Assembly (NCBI GenBank): GCA_003166865.1
Contig: PMUP01000062.1
Coordinates: forward strand, 1 to 64,000
Direction: 5' to 3'
Length of the DNA: 64,000 nt
Source of the DNA: Bryobacterales bacterium
GTDB taxonomy: Bacteria > Acidobacteriota > Terriglobia > Bryobacterales > Bryobacteraceae
Positions 23,495-31,938 of the stretch are shown piece after piece; the stretch's first letter is position 1, and every line of letters starts with the position of its first letter. Both the position numbers and the translations under genes were made by a program. The notes beneath the pieces were generated by a model. The model saw only the letters and a program-made list of their open reading frames with translations, ran no database searches and was not told where the DNA came from.

Positions 23495-24403
23495 GTGAAC
23501 ACATTTGATGCAATGCAGATGTTCGTCCGAGTAGTTGAAAAAGGGAGCTTCTCGGCTGTCGCAAAGGAGCGTGGAATTGGTCAACCTGCCGTCAGCAAGC
23601 AAATCTCCGCCCTTGAAGATGAGCTCGGCACGGAACTTCTTCACCGCACCTCTCGTTCCATTGCACTAACTGAGCCGGGTCGCGACTTTTACGAGTCTGC
23701 TTTGCACATTCTCGACGACTTTGAGAACGCGACTTCACGAATCGGCAGAGGCCAAACTGCACCCAAAGGCCTCATTCGCGTGACCGTTCCTCCCACGTTT
23801 GCTCGCCTCCACATGGTGTCAAAGCTGGCTGCGTTTTTTGCCTCCTACCCCGACTTGGCAGTTGAGATGGCGGCGTCGGAGAGCCCGTCAACGATCATCG
23901 AAGACGGCTTCGATTTAGCGATCCACTCAGGTGAGCTTCCAGACTCCACCCTGGTTGCCCGAAGATTCGCGCAGACGATGATCATTCTCGTCGCCACTCC
24001 TCAGTACCTTTCACGACACGGCGCCCCGGAATCGCCGGAAGACCTCAAACGCTTTCGATCTGTCGTTTTTGTCGAGCGAGGCTCCGTGCAGCCGTGGAGC
24101 TTTGGCTCTGGACAAGACGCGAAGCGTGTTATCCCTACAGGAGTCTTTCGCACCAGCGATATTGAACAGATGCGGATGGGTGTCCTTGAACATCTGGGGA
24201 TTGCCCAGGCGCCAGCATGGCTCTTCGCGGCAGAACTCAGGGAAGGTACTGTCATCCGTCTTCTAACTCCCTATGAACGAGCTGTGCCGATCCTTACGGT
24301 TCGACCCGCAAGCCGCCGGCTTTCGACCAAAGTACGGATCTTCATCGAACACCTCGAGAAGACTTTCGCGCTCTGTTCCCAGTTCAATCCGCGGCCCAGT
24401 TAA
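23495..24403 (+). CDS. LysR family transcriptional regulator
   Basis: 302 residues from GTG 23495, 5 nt after AGGAGG. The N-terminal winged helix is clear: FVRVVEKGSFSAVAKERGIGQPAVSKQISALEDELG with the usual LHRTSRSIALTEPG. The effector domain starts around residue 90 (RVTVPPTFARLHMVSKLAAFFASYPDLAVEM). The closest general type is the AaeR/DsdC-like CrgA group of LysR proteins. It diverges from the SDR/HbpS/SDR operon; two T-N11-A palindromes in the shared gap make self-repression and operon control likely. The inducer is unknown. Its base use looks less GC-rich than the surrounding genes, which fits recent acquisition. Confidence 0.93.
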   Translation: MNTFDAMQMFVRVVEKGSFSAVAKERGIGQPAVSKQISALEDELGTELLHRTSRSIALTEPGRDFYESALHILDDFENATSRIGRGQTAPKGLIRVTVPPTFARLHMVSKLAAFFASYPDLAVEMAASESPSTIIEDGFDLAIHSGELPDSTLVARRFAQTMIILVATPQYLSRHGAPESPEDLKRFRSVVFVERGSVQPWSFGSGQDAKRVIPTGVFRTSDIEQMRMGVLEHLGIAQAPAWLFAAELREGTVIRLLTPYERAVPILTVRPASRRLSTKVRIFIEHLEKTFALCSQFNPRPS

Positions 24404-24711
24404 GACTGTTGACGGAAGCACGTTTCGGTGATTTGACCCGCAACCTCGCCGAGATGCAGGGTCTTCAAGCGATCGTCGAAACCGTTCTATGGCTGGCCAG
24501 GCTCGGTTCGGCGGGAAATGTCCGAGATGCGGGCTGCTTGTTGATCTACCGTATCAAAACCGTATCAAAACCTCTGCTTTTGATCCCGCTGAGGTTGTCG
24601 GCTTCTATCGAACCTCGCACCGTGGTCCTGAAATTCTGGTACGATCAGTACAATGATACGAATTCGCTTCAACTTTGGCGGAACCGCTAACCCAACCGCC
24701 CCCGCCTGTCA
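24404..24711. other. Intergenic region between LysR and infC genes, with repeats
   Basis: About 300 bp with no recognisable gene. A 93-codon frame (24409-24690) has no family resemblance and is probably chance. The region holds two GTATCAAAAC copies (24551-24560, 24562-24571) and ends just before the infC start without a Shine-Dalgarno sequence. It may be degenerate DNA left by an integration event and the infC leader. Confidence 0.4.
24551..24574. repeat. TATCAAAAC repeats, right copies
   Basis: GTATCAAAAC occurs at 24551-24560 and again at 24562-24571; the second extends to TATCAAAACCTC (24563-24574), identical over 12 bp to 21344-21355 next to tRNA-Val. The pairs bracket the four-gene SDR/HbpS/SDR/LysR cassette in the same orientation. 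Confidence 0.5.
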
Positions 24712-25308
24712 ATGATTCCACCCAGAAACTACCCGCCCCGCCGTCCCAGGGTCCGGGAAAACGTAAATGAGGCCATCCGCGTTCGTGAAGTTCGCGCGGT
24801 GTTCCCGGACGGATCGGTCGAGATCATGCCAACGCTGGCGGCAGTCCGCAAAGCACAGGACATGGGTCTGGATCTGATCCTGATCGCGCCCACCGCCGAG
24901 CCTCCGGTTGCCAAGGCCATGGACTACGGCCAGTGGCAGTACGAGAACAAGAAGAAGCAGCACGAGGCCAAGAAAAAGCAGCACGTGATCCAGGTGAAGG
25001 AACTTAAGTTTCGCCCGAACACGGACGATCACGACTACGAGTTCAAGAAGAATCACGCGATCCGGTTCCTGAGCGAGGGCAATCGCGTGAAGGCGGTGGT
25101 GCAATTCCGCGGACGCGAGATCGCGCACGTGGACCTGGGCAAAAAGCTGCTGCTCCGCTTCGCCGCGGATCTTTCGGGGCATGGACTGGTGGAAGGCCAG
25201 CCCCGGCTGGAAGGACGCAACGCGCACGTCCTCATCAGCCCGGTGAAGGCCACCACAGCTCCTAAGGATAAGCCCAAAGAACCGGGTAAAGACCCGACCG
25301 TGCACTAA
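24712..25308 (+). CDS. infC: Translation initiation factor IF-3
   Basis: 198 residues. IF-3 binds the 30S subunit, keeps 50S away and checks the start codon-initiator tRNA pair. Visible: REVRAVFPDGSVEIMPTLAAVRKAQDMGLDLILIAPTAEPPVAKAMDYG (N domain), a basic linker (QYENKKKQHEAKKKQHV), and the C domain with KELKFRPNTDDHDYEFK and RFLSEGNRVKAVVQFRGRE. The track start is ATG ATT; many infC genes use ATT, so the actual start might be the next codon. No Shine-Dalgarno is evident. Unusually, rpmI and rplT do not follow; a convergent HNH gene does. Confidence 0.95.
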   Translation: MIPPRNYPPRRPRVRENVNEAIRVREVRAVFPDGSVEIMPTLAAVRKAQDMGLDLILIAPTAEPPVAKAMDYGQWQYENKKKQHEAKKKQHVIQVKELKFRPNTDDHDYEFKKNHAIRFLSEGNRVKAVVQFRGREIAHVDLGKKLLLRFAADLSGHGLVEGQPRLEGRNAHVLISPVKATTAPKDKPKEPGKDPTVH

Positions 25309-25349
25309 TTCCTTGTATTCCTAGAATTCCTCGTATTCCTGGAATTCTC
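25308..25349. repeat. 9-bp tandem repeat with inverted repeat
   Basis: Four and a half units of ATTCCTNGN-type 9-mers (ATTCCTTGT, ATTCCTAGA, ATTCCTCGT, ATTCCTGGA, ATTCT...) fill the gap between the convergent infC and HNH genes. Within it AGAATTCC (25323-25330) and GGAATTCT (25341-25348) form an 8-bp inverted repeat. It could fold as a weak terminator, or vary in copy number. Confidence 0.5.
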
Positions 25350-25875
25350 AATAGAACAGGTACTTCCGCCACTGATCGTCGCTCTTCGCGAGCAGGCGCA
25401 TCAGGTGACGGCTGGTGTGTAAACTGAAGGGCCGCGGCGCGCGCGCCAGCCGCATGCCGGCTTCTTCGGGAGTACGGCTGCCTTTGCGATTGTTGCAGGG
25501 ATGGCAGCAGGCCACCAGGTTTTCCCAGGTGGTTTCGCCCGCGCGAGACCGTGGAACCACGTGATCGAGCGTCAGCTCGCCGGATGGCATGGTGCGATGG
25601 CAATATTGGCAGGTGTAACGGTCGCGCATCAAAATGTTCTTGCGCGAAAGCGCCCGGGTCTGATGGGGGATGCGGCGATATTCCAGCAAGCGAATCACGG
25701 ACGGCACACGGATGGTGTGGCGCGGCGAATGGACGTGCGCCTGCGATTCTTCCTCGGCCGAAGCGACGCCCTTGAGCACCAGCACCAGAGCCCGGCGAGC
25801 CGCGCAAATGTTGATGGGCTCGTAGCTGGCGTTTAGGACGAGTACCGGTCTATGCAAACGGTCGAGGCTAGGCAT
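25348..25875 (-). CDS. HNH endonuclease
   Basis: 175 residues from ATG 25875 ([20 protein letters not shown]), with GGGAG before it; the frame is open to 25974 inside comF. The start matches the usual opening of this widespread family ([13 protein letters not shown]). The nuclease domain has [42 protein letters not shown], i.e. two CxxC pairs around the His-Asn-His core. The role is unknown; this family is found in many free-living bacteria, often near basic genes. Its start overlaps the 3' end of the comF-like gene by 8 bp, so the two are co-transcribed. Confidence 0.88.
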   Translation of the reverse strand: MPSLDRLHRPVLVLNASYEPINICAARRALVLVLKGVASAEEESQAHVHSPRHTIRVPSVIRLLEYRRIPHQTRALSRKNILMRDRYTCQYCHRTMPSGELTLDHVVPRSRAGETTWENLVACCHPCNNRKGSRTPEEAGMRLARAPRPFSLHTSRHLMRLLAKSDDQWRKYLFY

Positions 25876-26596
25876 CTTCGGATCTCCCGGAGAAATTCGG
25901 ATCGTGGGGTGAATCAGATATGACGAGCGGCGCATCGGACAGCACTGGATCGGATATGGCCCGGCGGTCCGCACGCGCCAAAGTCAACAACGTCACTTGC
26001 CGCGCACCAGCTCGTTGCAAAGCTCGCGCGCAGGACGCCGCCGTGGCGCCCGTGGTCATCACATCGTCGATCAGCAGCACGCGCCGGCCATCGATGGCAG
26101 CGCGCTTCTTGGCCCGGAAGGCGCCCGACACGTTCAATCGGCGTTTGGCGCTGGTCAATCCTGCCTGCGCCGCGGTATTGCGCACGCGCCGCAGTGCGTT
26201 CTCTACCGGCGTATTGGTGCGGCGGCCGATCTCGCGCGCCAGCAATTCCGATTGATTGAATCCGCGCTGCCAGCGCTTACGCCAATGCAGCGGCATGGGG
26301 ATGATGATGTCGAAGGCTTGCTCGCGCGGCAGAGCCCTGGCCAGCAGCTTCCCCAACGGCGCCGCTAACGTGCGGACGCGGCCGTACTTGAACAGATGAA
26401 TCAGCTGGCGCAGCTCGGCTTCGTAAAATCCAAACGAATACGCGGCATCGAAGCCCCGCACGCCGCGCCGGCACAGCCCGCAACGGCCCTGTTCGTCCAA
26501 CGGGAACCGGCTCAAAAACGGCGCGCGGCACTGGACGCAGAAATATTCCGCCGCTAGCGGCTCGGGCTTGTTCAGGCATGCGCGGCAAACTGGCAC
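25868..26596 (-). CDS. comF: ComF family phosphoribosyltransferase-fold protein
   Basis: At least 242 residues. [13 protein letters not shown] is the PRPP-binding signature of phosphoribosyltransferases; [29 protein letters not shown] is the typical ComF block. The N terminus has zinc Cys pairs (CRACLNK, CVQC, CGLC). ComF-type proteins are linked to DNA uptake and recombination, with unclear chemistry. The canonical start is GTG at 26596, but in-frame codons upstream still encode FFSFLFPDQCRLCDEPL, the expected first zinc pair, with no ATG, GTG or TTG before the stop at 26750-26752. The true start is therefore uncertain, possibly a rare codon. Confidence 0.85.
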   Translation of the reverse strand: MPVCRACLNKPEPLAAEYFCVQCRAPFLSRFPLDEQGRCGLCRRGVRGFDAAYSFGFYEAELRQLIHLFKYGRVRTLAAPLGKLLARALPREQAFDIIIPMPLHWRKRWQRGFNQSELLAREIGRRTNTPVENALRRVRNTAAQAGLTSAKRRLNVSGAFRAKKRAAIDGRRVLLIDDVMTTGATAASCARALQRAGARQVTLLTLARADRRAISDPVLSDAPLVISDSPHDPNFSGRSEDA

Positions 26597-26853
26597 CCGG
26601 GAGATGTCCTGGAGCGGTTCGTCGCACAGCCGGCACTGGTCGGGAAACAGGAAGGAAAAAAAGGCAGCGGGGATCTTTCGAGCAAAAGAAGGCGCTAGCT
26701 CACCTGAGGTACTTCGTGCGAGCCAACTACTGCTGAAGACGCACCCCCTTCAAACAACCAGTTTACACGATGTAGCGGCTGCCTTGTGGATGGTTCTCTC
26801 ACTGCCCACAACCTACAACCCGCAACCCAGTACAATGGAATCGAAGCCACTGC

Positions 26854-28194
26854 ATGCAGACCTTCTATATCGAGACCTTCGGGTGCCAGATGAACGCGCA
26901 CGATTCCGAAAAGGTCATCGGCACGCTGCTGTCCGAAGGCTACCGGCAAGTGGCCAAGCCCGAAGAAGCCGACCTGGTTCTCTACAACACTTGCAGCATT
27001 CGCGACAAGGCCGAACAGAAGGTATTTCATCGTCTGGATGAGTTCAAGCGGAACAGCCAGGGCAAAGTATTCGGAGTGTTGGGTTGCGTCGCGCAGCAGG
27101 AAGGCGAGCGGATTTTCGAGCGCGCCCCGCACGTCAGCCTGGTGGCGGGATCGGCCAGCTACGCCAAGCTTCCCGAGATGCTGGTGCAACTGGAAGCCGG
27201 CGGCCGCCGCGTGGCCGGTTTGAGCCTGGATAACGATCAGGCTTTCGAAACGCCGTTCACCAAGCGCGACAATCCGCATCGCGCCTACATCACGGTCATC
27301 GAAGGCTGCGACAAATCATGCGCCTACTGCGTGGTGCCGTTCACGCGCGGCCCCGAGCGCAGCCGCACCAGCCCGAGTGTCCTCGACGAAGCTAGGGAGC
27401 TGGCGCGCATGGGCTACGCCGAAATCCAACTCTTGGGGCAAAACGTGAATAGCTATCGCGACCCCACGCCCGCCGGCTTCGACTTCGCGCGTCTGCTCCG
27501 CTCGGTGGGCGAAGTGGCTGGCATTCGCCGCGTGCGCTTCACCACATCCCATCCGCGTGATTTCGTCAAGGATATCATCGACGCCATCGACGACAACCCG
27601 GTGCTCTGCAATCACGTCCATCTTCCCGTGCAATCCGGGTCGTCGAGCATCCTTGAGCGCATGCAGCGCCTCTACACGCGCGATGAATACATGCGCCGCA
27701 TCGATTGGATGAAGCAGGCGCGCCGCAACATCTCCATCACCACCGACATCATCGTCGGATTCCCCGGCGAGACCGAAGCCGACTTCGATCAGACACTCGC
27801 GCTGCTCGACGAAGTGCAATACGATTCGCTGTTCAGCTTCAAGTACTCGCGCCGGCCCAATACGTCGGCGCTGGAGCTCGCCGATCACGTTCCCGAGGAG
27901 GAAAAGAGCCGCCGCTTGGCCATCCTCCAGGAAAAGCAGCGCGCCATCCAGATCCGCCGCAATTCCGAGGCCGTGGGGACCATCGAAGAAGCCTTCGTGG
28001 AGGGTTATAATCATGCGACGGGTCAGTGGATTGGACGCACTTCGCAAAATCGCCCGCTCAACTTCGTGCATCCCCAGCATGCCGGACCTGGCGACGGCGC
28101 AACCCTGTCGGGTGCAAATCTGGCTGGCACGTGGTGGAACGTTCGTGTTACTCGCGCGGGGGCGAATTCTTTAGCGGGTGAGGTGGTGCTTTGA
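26854..28194 (+). CDS. miaB: tRNA-2-methylthio-N6-isopentenyladenosine-37 synthase
   Basis: 446 residues, the usual size. MiaB is a radical-SAM methylthiotransferase that adds the 2-methylthio group to i6A37 of tRNAs reading UNN codons. Cys11, Cys47 and Cys78 bind the auxiliary cluster; Cys152, Cys156 and Cys159 (CDKSCAYC) bind the SAM cluster. The start FYIETFGCQMNAHDSEK and PFTRGPERSR are diagnostic of MiaB rather than MtaB or RimO. A TRAM-like C-terminal domain ends the protein. It is divergent from comF and is followed after 23 nt by the bifunctional-nuclease-family gene. Confidence 0.96.
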   Translation: MQTFYIETFGCQMNAHDSEKVIGTLLSEGYRQVAKPEEADLVLYNTCSIRDKAEQKVFHRLDEFKRNSQGKVFGVLGCVAQQEGERIFERAPHVSLVAGSASYAKLPEMLVQLEAGGRRVAGLSLDNDQAFETPFTKRDNPHRAYITVIEGCDKSCAYCVVPFTRGPERSRTSPSVLDEARELARMGYAEIQLLGQNVNSYRDPTPAGFDFARLLRSVGEVAGIRRVRFTTSHPRDFVKDIIDAIDDNPVLCNHVHLPVQSGSSSILERMQRLYTRDEYMRRIDWMKQARRNISITTDIIVGFPGETEADFDQTLALLDEVQYDSLFSFKYSRRPNTSALELADHVPEEEKSRRLAILQEKQRAIQIRRNSEAVGTIEEAFVEGYNHATGQWIGRTSQNRPLNFVHPQHAGPGDGATLSGANLAGTWWNVRVTRAGANSLAGEVVL

Positions 28195-28217
28195 GTTTGC
28201 AAAAAGGGGGGGATTGC

Positions 28218-28703
28218 ATGGAAGTCGAAATGAAAATCCGCGGATTGATGATGGATCCCGTCACCAACATGCCAATCGTGGTGCTGAAGGACATTAATGG
28301 GAACGCCATTTTGCCAATCTGGGTGGGAATCTATGAGGCCAACGCGATTGCCCTCGAGATCGAAAAAGTTTCGACGCCGCGCCCCATGACGCACGATCTG
28401 ATCAAGACCTTGCTGCTCGGCTTGGGAACCGGCGTTCGCAAGGTGGTTGTGAGCGAGCTCAAGGACGACACCTTCTATGCCGTGATCTGGCTCGACAAAG
28501 ACGGCGAGTTGATCAGCGTGGATTCGCGGCCAAGCGATGCTCTGGCTCTGGCCTTGCGCCTGGATTGCCCAATCTATGTCGACGAATCCGTCCTGAAGAG
28601 CTCCAAGCGCTCCAGTGCCGCCGCCGACAAGGCCAGTGAGGAAGAGCAACGGCGCTGGCTCGAGAGCCTCGACGACGAGGATCTTGGCCGCTACAAGATG
28701 TGA
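28218..28703 (+). CDS. Bifunctional nuclease family (DUF151) protein
   Basis: 161 residues from ATG 28218 (GGGGGG just upstream; the frame is open from 28191). Family signature: MKIRGLMMDPVTNMPIVVLKD, LPIWVGIYEANAIALEIE, RPMTHDLIKTLL, VDSRPSDALALALRLDCPIYV, matching the DUF151 bifunctional nuclease domain. A short acidic tail follows (EEEQRRWLESLDDEDLG). Plant members cut RNA and DNA; bacterial roles are unclear. The frequent genomic link between this family and miaB or basic translation genes is seen here. Its stop overlaps the next gene's GTG. Confidence 0.88.
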   Translation: MEVEMKIRGLMMDPVTNMPIVVLKDINGNAILPIWVGIYEANAIALEIEKVSTPRPMTHDLIKTLLLGLGTGVRKVVVSELKDDTFYAVIWLDKDGELISVDSRPSDALALALRLDCPIYVDESVLKSSKRSSAAADKASEEEQRRWLESLDDEDLGRYKM

Positions 28704-29011
28704 CTCCGGATCTGAATGACACGCTTGAGAAGCTGGTGGCTGCTGGGATTCAGATTATCCCGGCTGAAATCACTTCCCATTTCATCCTGGAGCGCGACGG
28801 GTTCGTCGCATTCGTAGAACGCCGGGAGAGCTCTTTCGGTAACATCGGAGCCCCTGGGCTGATGACCGAACGAGGTTACGCCGCATTGATCTGGCGTGGC
28901 GATCAAGCGTTCTTCGCCAGCAAAGGTTTTGAGCAGCCGGCATCAACCGAGCAAGTGCAAAAAATCCGGGCTTTCGCGTCGGATCTTGAAAAAGCCCTGG
29001 CCGCTATTTAG
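28700..29011 (+). CDS. Small soluble protein, unknown function
   Basis: 103 residues starting at GTG 28700, which overlaps the previous stop (GTGA), so it is translationally coupled. Composition is ordinary and soluble: DLNDTLEKLVAAGIQIIPAEI, FILERDGFVAFVERRE, GFEQPASTEQVQKIRAFASDLEKAL. No catalytic or binding motif is evident. Its last 8 bp overlap the convergent TPR-like gene. It may act with the bifunctional-nuclease-family protein, but that is only from position. Confidence 0.65.
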   Translation: MTPDLNDTLEKLVAAGIQIIPAEITSHFILERDGFVAFVERRESSFGNIGAPGLMTERGYAALIWRGDQAFFASKGFEQPASTEQVQKIRAFASDLEKALAAI

Positions 29012-30290
29012 CCGGTCGTGGACGCGAAGCATTCTTGCCGGTCCAGCCATGCAGCTTGTCGGGCTCTACGTTGAAGACCACCATGTAAGGGCTGGCCGTG
29101 TAAGTCTCCGGCACTCCTTCAAATGACAATTCGGTGCCAACGTCCACTTTGCCCGCCAGCGGCATCTCGAACTTCAGTGTGGCGTCTGGTGTGGTGCCGT
29201 CTTCCAGCGCCAACACGAGAGTCTTGGGCTTTAGCTCGGGCGTGAGCTTCACCACTTTCCCCTTCAGCGTCGGCACTTGCGCGCCCTTCATGCTGGATTC
29301 GAAATACGCGGCGCCGTCGGCCCCGGTAAGTTGCGCCTTGAGGTTCTTCCACATCGTGAGCTCGGGATGACTGGCCGCGTCGGCCTCTTCCTTTTTTTGC
29401 GACTCCGCGGCGATTTCGCCGGCCGTCCGGATGTGGTAATCCGCCGGCGGTGCGGGCTGTGCTTTGGCCAGCGCCACAAGATCGCCGAATCCATCGTCGT
29501 TTCCGTGATAGCCCTTGTAGGCGCGCTTCACGTAGTCCAGAGCCTGCTGGCGTCCAGCAGGCGCCAACGCCTCAGCCCCGTCAACCGTAGCAGCCCGCGC
29601 GAAGTAGAACATTGCCGCCGGCATCTTCTGCGGATTCTTCTCGGACGCAATCACCGTGCCCATAAAGAAGTCCACTTCAGCGTTGTTGGGATCCAGTTGC
29701 AGCGACTTCTGGAATTCACCCTCCGCGGAATCCCAGCTCTTGCGTTGCATCGCGATCCATCCCAAGGTGGAATGCCCCAGCGTCTCCACGCCCGTCCGCG
29801 CGCCCTTCCATTGGTCCGCGGTTACGTTCGGTGGAGGCGTATCGATGTTCGCCACAATCGCGGCTGCGGCTTTCTCGCCTTGGTCCAGCACATCCGGCGT
29901 CGGATTGTTGCCCGCTAGCGCGCGAGTGAAATACATGGTGTAGTACAGCGACGTGAAATCCTTGGGATCGTCCGCCAGGATCACCTTCGCCGCGGCCACT
30001 GCCTCTTTCGGCTGGTTCAGCTTGGTGTAGGTATCCAAGAAGAGCGCCTTGCGTATCTTGGCGAACTCGGTGGCGGGATATTTGGTTTGCCACTCCTGCA
30101 ACTTGTCCAGCTTGGTTTTGGGGTTTGTATCTTTGAGGATGGAATCGTAGAGGGTGTATTCCCCCGGATCCTTATATTGCGGCCCGCCCTGCGCCGCCGC
30201 GGGCTGATCTTGTCCGGTCATCCATGCCGGCGCCAGCAGCCCCACAACAGCAGCGGCCATCAACAAATGCTTCGACGATTGATTCCACAT
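29004..30290 (-). CDS. Secreted TPR-like protein, paralogue A
   Basis: 428 residues; signal peptide about residues 8-26. The body is helical repeat: YTLYDSILKDTNPKTKLDKLQEWQTKYPATEF, then AVAAAKVILADDPKDFTSLYYTMYFTRAL, WIAMQRKSWDSAEGEFQKSLQLDPNNAEVDFFMGTVIASEK. The last quarter is beta-rich (LKGKVVKLTPELKPKTLVLALEDGTTPDATLKFEMPLAGKVDVGTELSFEGV). The same architecture and long stretches recur in the next gene on the same strand, so these are tandem paralogues. Probably a periplasmic scaffold; no enzyme motif is seen. Function unknown. Confidence 0.8.
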   Translation of the reverse strand: MWNQSSKHLLMAAAVVGLLAPAWMTGQDQPAAAQGGPQYKDPGEYTLYDSILKDTNPKTKLDKLQEWQTKYPATEFAKIRKALFLDTYTKLNQPKEAVAAAKVILADDPKDFTSLYYTMYFTRALAGNNPTPDVLDQGEKAAAAIVANIDTPPPNVTADQWKGARTGVETLGHSTLGWIAMQRKSWDSAEGEFQKSLQLDPNNAEVDFFMGTVIASEKNPQKMPAAMFYFARAATVDGAEALAPAGRQQALDYVKRAYKGYHGNDDGFGDLVALAKAQPAPPADYHIRTAGEIAAESQKKEEADAASHPELTMWKNLKAQLTGADGAAYFESSMKGAQVPTLKGKVVKLTPELKPKTLVLALEDGTTPDATLKFEMPLAGKVDVGTELSFEGVPETYTASPYMVVFNVEPDKLHGWTGKNASRPRPAK

Positions 30291-30399
30291 TCGCGGCCTC
30301 CGTTTGACCCTCCGCCTGCGGACGGAAAGTCTTTTTGGAATAGTACCAGAGTCCGCAAACCGACGCAGCCTTAGCTGCGCAATACCCTAAGGCCGTGAA

Positions 30400-31716
30400 C
30401 TACTGGGAGGCTGCGGGCCGGCGCGTGCGCCCCGCGGGCTCATTCTTGCCGGTCCAACCATGCAGCGTGTCTTTGTCGACGGTGACGACCAGCATGAATG
30501 GGCTCTGCGTGAAGCTCTCGCCAACGCCCTCGAATGTAAGCTCCGTGCCCACGTCCACTTTGCCCGCAAGCGGCATCTCGAACTTCAGCGTTGCGTCCGC
30601 GGTGGTTCCGTCGGATTTGCCGTCTTCCAAGGCCAGCGTAATCGTCTTCGGCTTCACGGCAGGCTCCAGCTTTACAACCTTGCCCTTCAAGGTAGGCAGC
30701 ATCGCGCCCTTCATTCCCATGTTGAAGTAGTTGACACCCTCCGGCGCCGACAAGGCCTCTTTGAGATTCTTCCAAGTTGTTTCCAAGGGATGCGCCTTGT
30801 CGTACTCTTCTTGATTCGCGGCCGTGGCTTGAGCGATCTCGTTGGCATTCTTGATGGTGAAACCGGCCGGAGGCGTGGCGTTACTCTTCGCCGCAGCCAG
30901 CAGATCGTTGAAGCCTTCGTCACTGCCGTGGAAATTCTTGTACTGCTTCTGGACATAGGTCAGGGCGGTCTTCTGGGCGTCTGCAGTCAGCGCGCCTTGG
31001 CCCTGGTAGGTCGCCGCGCGCGCAAAATAGAACATCGCCGCGGGTAACTTGTCCAGCTTCTTCTCGGACGCAATCACCGTGCCCATCCAGAAGTCCACTT
31101 GGGCGTTGTTCGGGTTCGCCGTCAGGACCTTCTGGAACTCAGCCTCGGCTGGATCCCAGTTCTTGCGCTGCATCGCGATGAAGCCCAGATTCACATGCGC
31201 CAGCAGCTCCACATCCGGCCGCAACTTCGCCCATTGATCCGCGGCCACGCCGGGCGGAGGCGTGTCGATACTGGCCAGGACCGCTTGCGCCGCCTTCTCG
31301 CCCTGATCCAAGATGTCAGGCGACTGATTTTGCCCGTACAACCCTTGCGTGAAGTACATCGTGTAATACAGCGCTGTGAAGTCCTTGGGATTGTCGGCCA
31401 GGATCTGCTTGGCCTCCTCCACGGCGTTCTTGGCGTCGTTCAGCGCCACGTATGTGGTCAGGAACAGCGTCCGGCGTTCCGTGATAAACTCCGTCATGGC
31501 ATACGCCATTTCCCACGCCTTTAACTTCTCGAGTCTGGTCTTGGGGTTGGTGTCCTTGGTGATCGCGTCATACGCATCGAACTCGGCGCGATCCTTCCAG
31601 TTCTTCTGAGGCTGTGCCGATGAAGGCGCGGCGGCAGCCTGTCCGAACATCCGCGCGGGCGCCGGCCCCAACACCCCAGTCAGTATGATCGCGATCAAAT
31701 ATTTTGATGATTGCAT
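30400..31716 (-). CDS. Secreted TPR-like protein, paralogue B
   Basis: 438 residues from ATG 31716 (MQSSKYLIAIILTGVL, a signal peptide). The frame is open to 32355 but that part overlaps the HNH gene and has no relation to the family. It resembles the upstream-neighbour product along its length: KDTNPKTRLEKLKAW, ALYYTMYFTQGLYGQ, WIAMQRKNWDPAEAEFQKVL-like TPR segments, and a C-terminal domain almost the same (GKVVKLEPAVKPKTITLALEDG...TLKFEMPLAGKVDVGTEL). 109 bp separate the two genes. They probably arose by duplication and are one transcript. Exported; function unknown. Confidence 0.8.
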   Translation of the reverse strand: MQSSKYLIAIILTGVLGPAPARMFGQAAAAPSSAQPQKNWKDRAEFDAYDAITKDTNPKTRLEKLKAWEMAYAMTEFITERRTLFLTTYVALNDAKNAVEEAKQILADNPKDFTALYYTMYFTQGLYGQNQSPDILDQGEKAAQAVLASIDTPPPGVAADQWAKLRPDVELLAHVNLGFIAMQRKNWDPAEAEFQKVLTANPNNAQVDFWMGTVIASEKKLDKLPAAMFYFARAATYQGQGALTADAQKTALTYVQKQYKNFHGSDEGFNDLLAAAKSNATPPAGFTIKNANEIAQATAANQEEYDKAHPLETTWKNLKEALSAPEGVNYFNMGMKGAMLPTLKGKVVKLEPAVKPKTITLALEDGKSDGTTADATLKFEMPLAGKVDVGTELTFEGVGESFTQSPFMLVVTVDKDTLHGWTGKNEPAGRTRRPAASQ

Positions 31717-31938
31717 GGACACTACGCGCCTCCCAAACTGTCCTGATTTCAGTGGCGATGGACCAGCAGAAACTGGGCCGGGCGCCACGGCACGGCTCCT
31801 CAAACCTGGAGCTCGTGCATTTGCGGAGTATATCCGAATCTGAACCACCTCCGCAAGTTTCCCCAATGAGTTAGATGCCGCCCAGCCGAATCTTGTTCCC
31901 TTTGGCACCTGGCTTCTTCTATAAATAGAGTACGCCCA

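Noticed and set aside
24409-24690. 93-codon frame in the gap before infC
   Set aside because: No recognisable family, no ribosome site, and it spans the TATCAAAAC repeats; probably not a gene.
31902-31930. Promoter for the HNH gene at 31939
   Set aside because: TTGGCA and TATAAA are present but the spacing is only about 12 nt, too short for a sigma-70 promoter.
31717-31938. Possible riboswitch in front of the TPR-like gene
   Set aside because: Some inverted repeats exist but no known riboswitch core could be matched.
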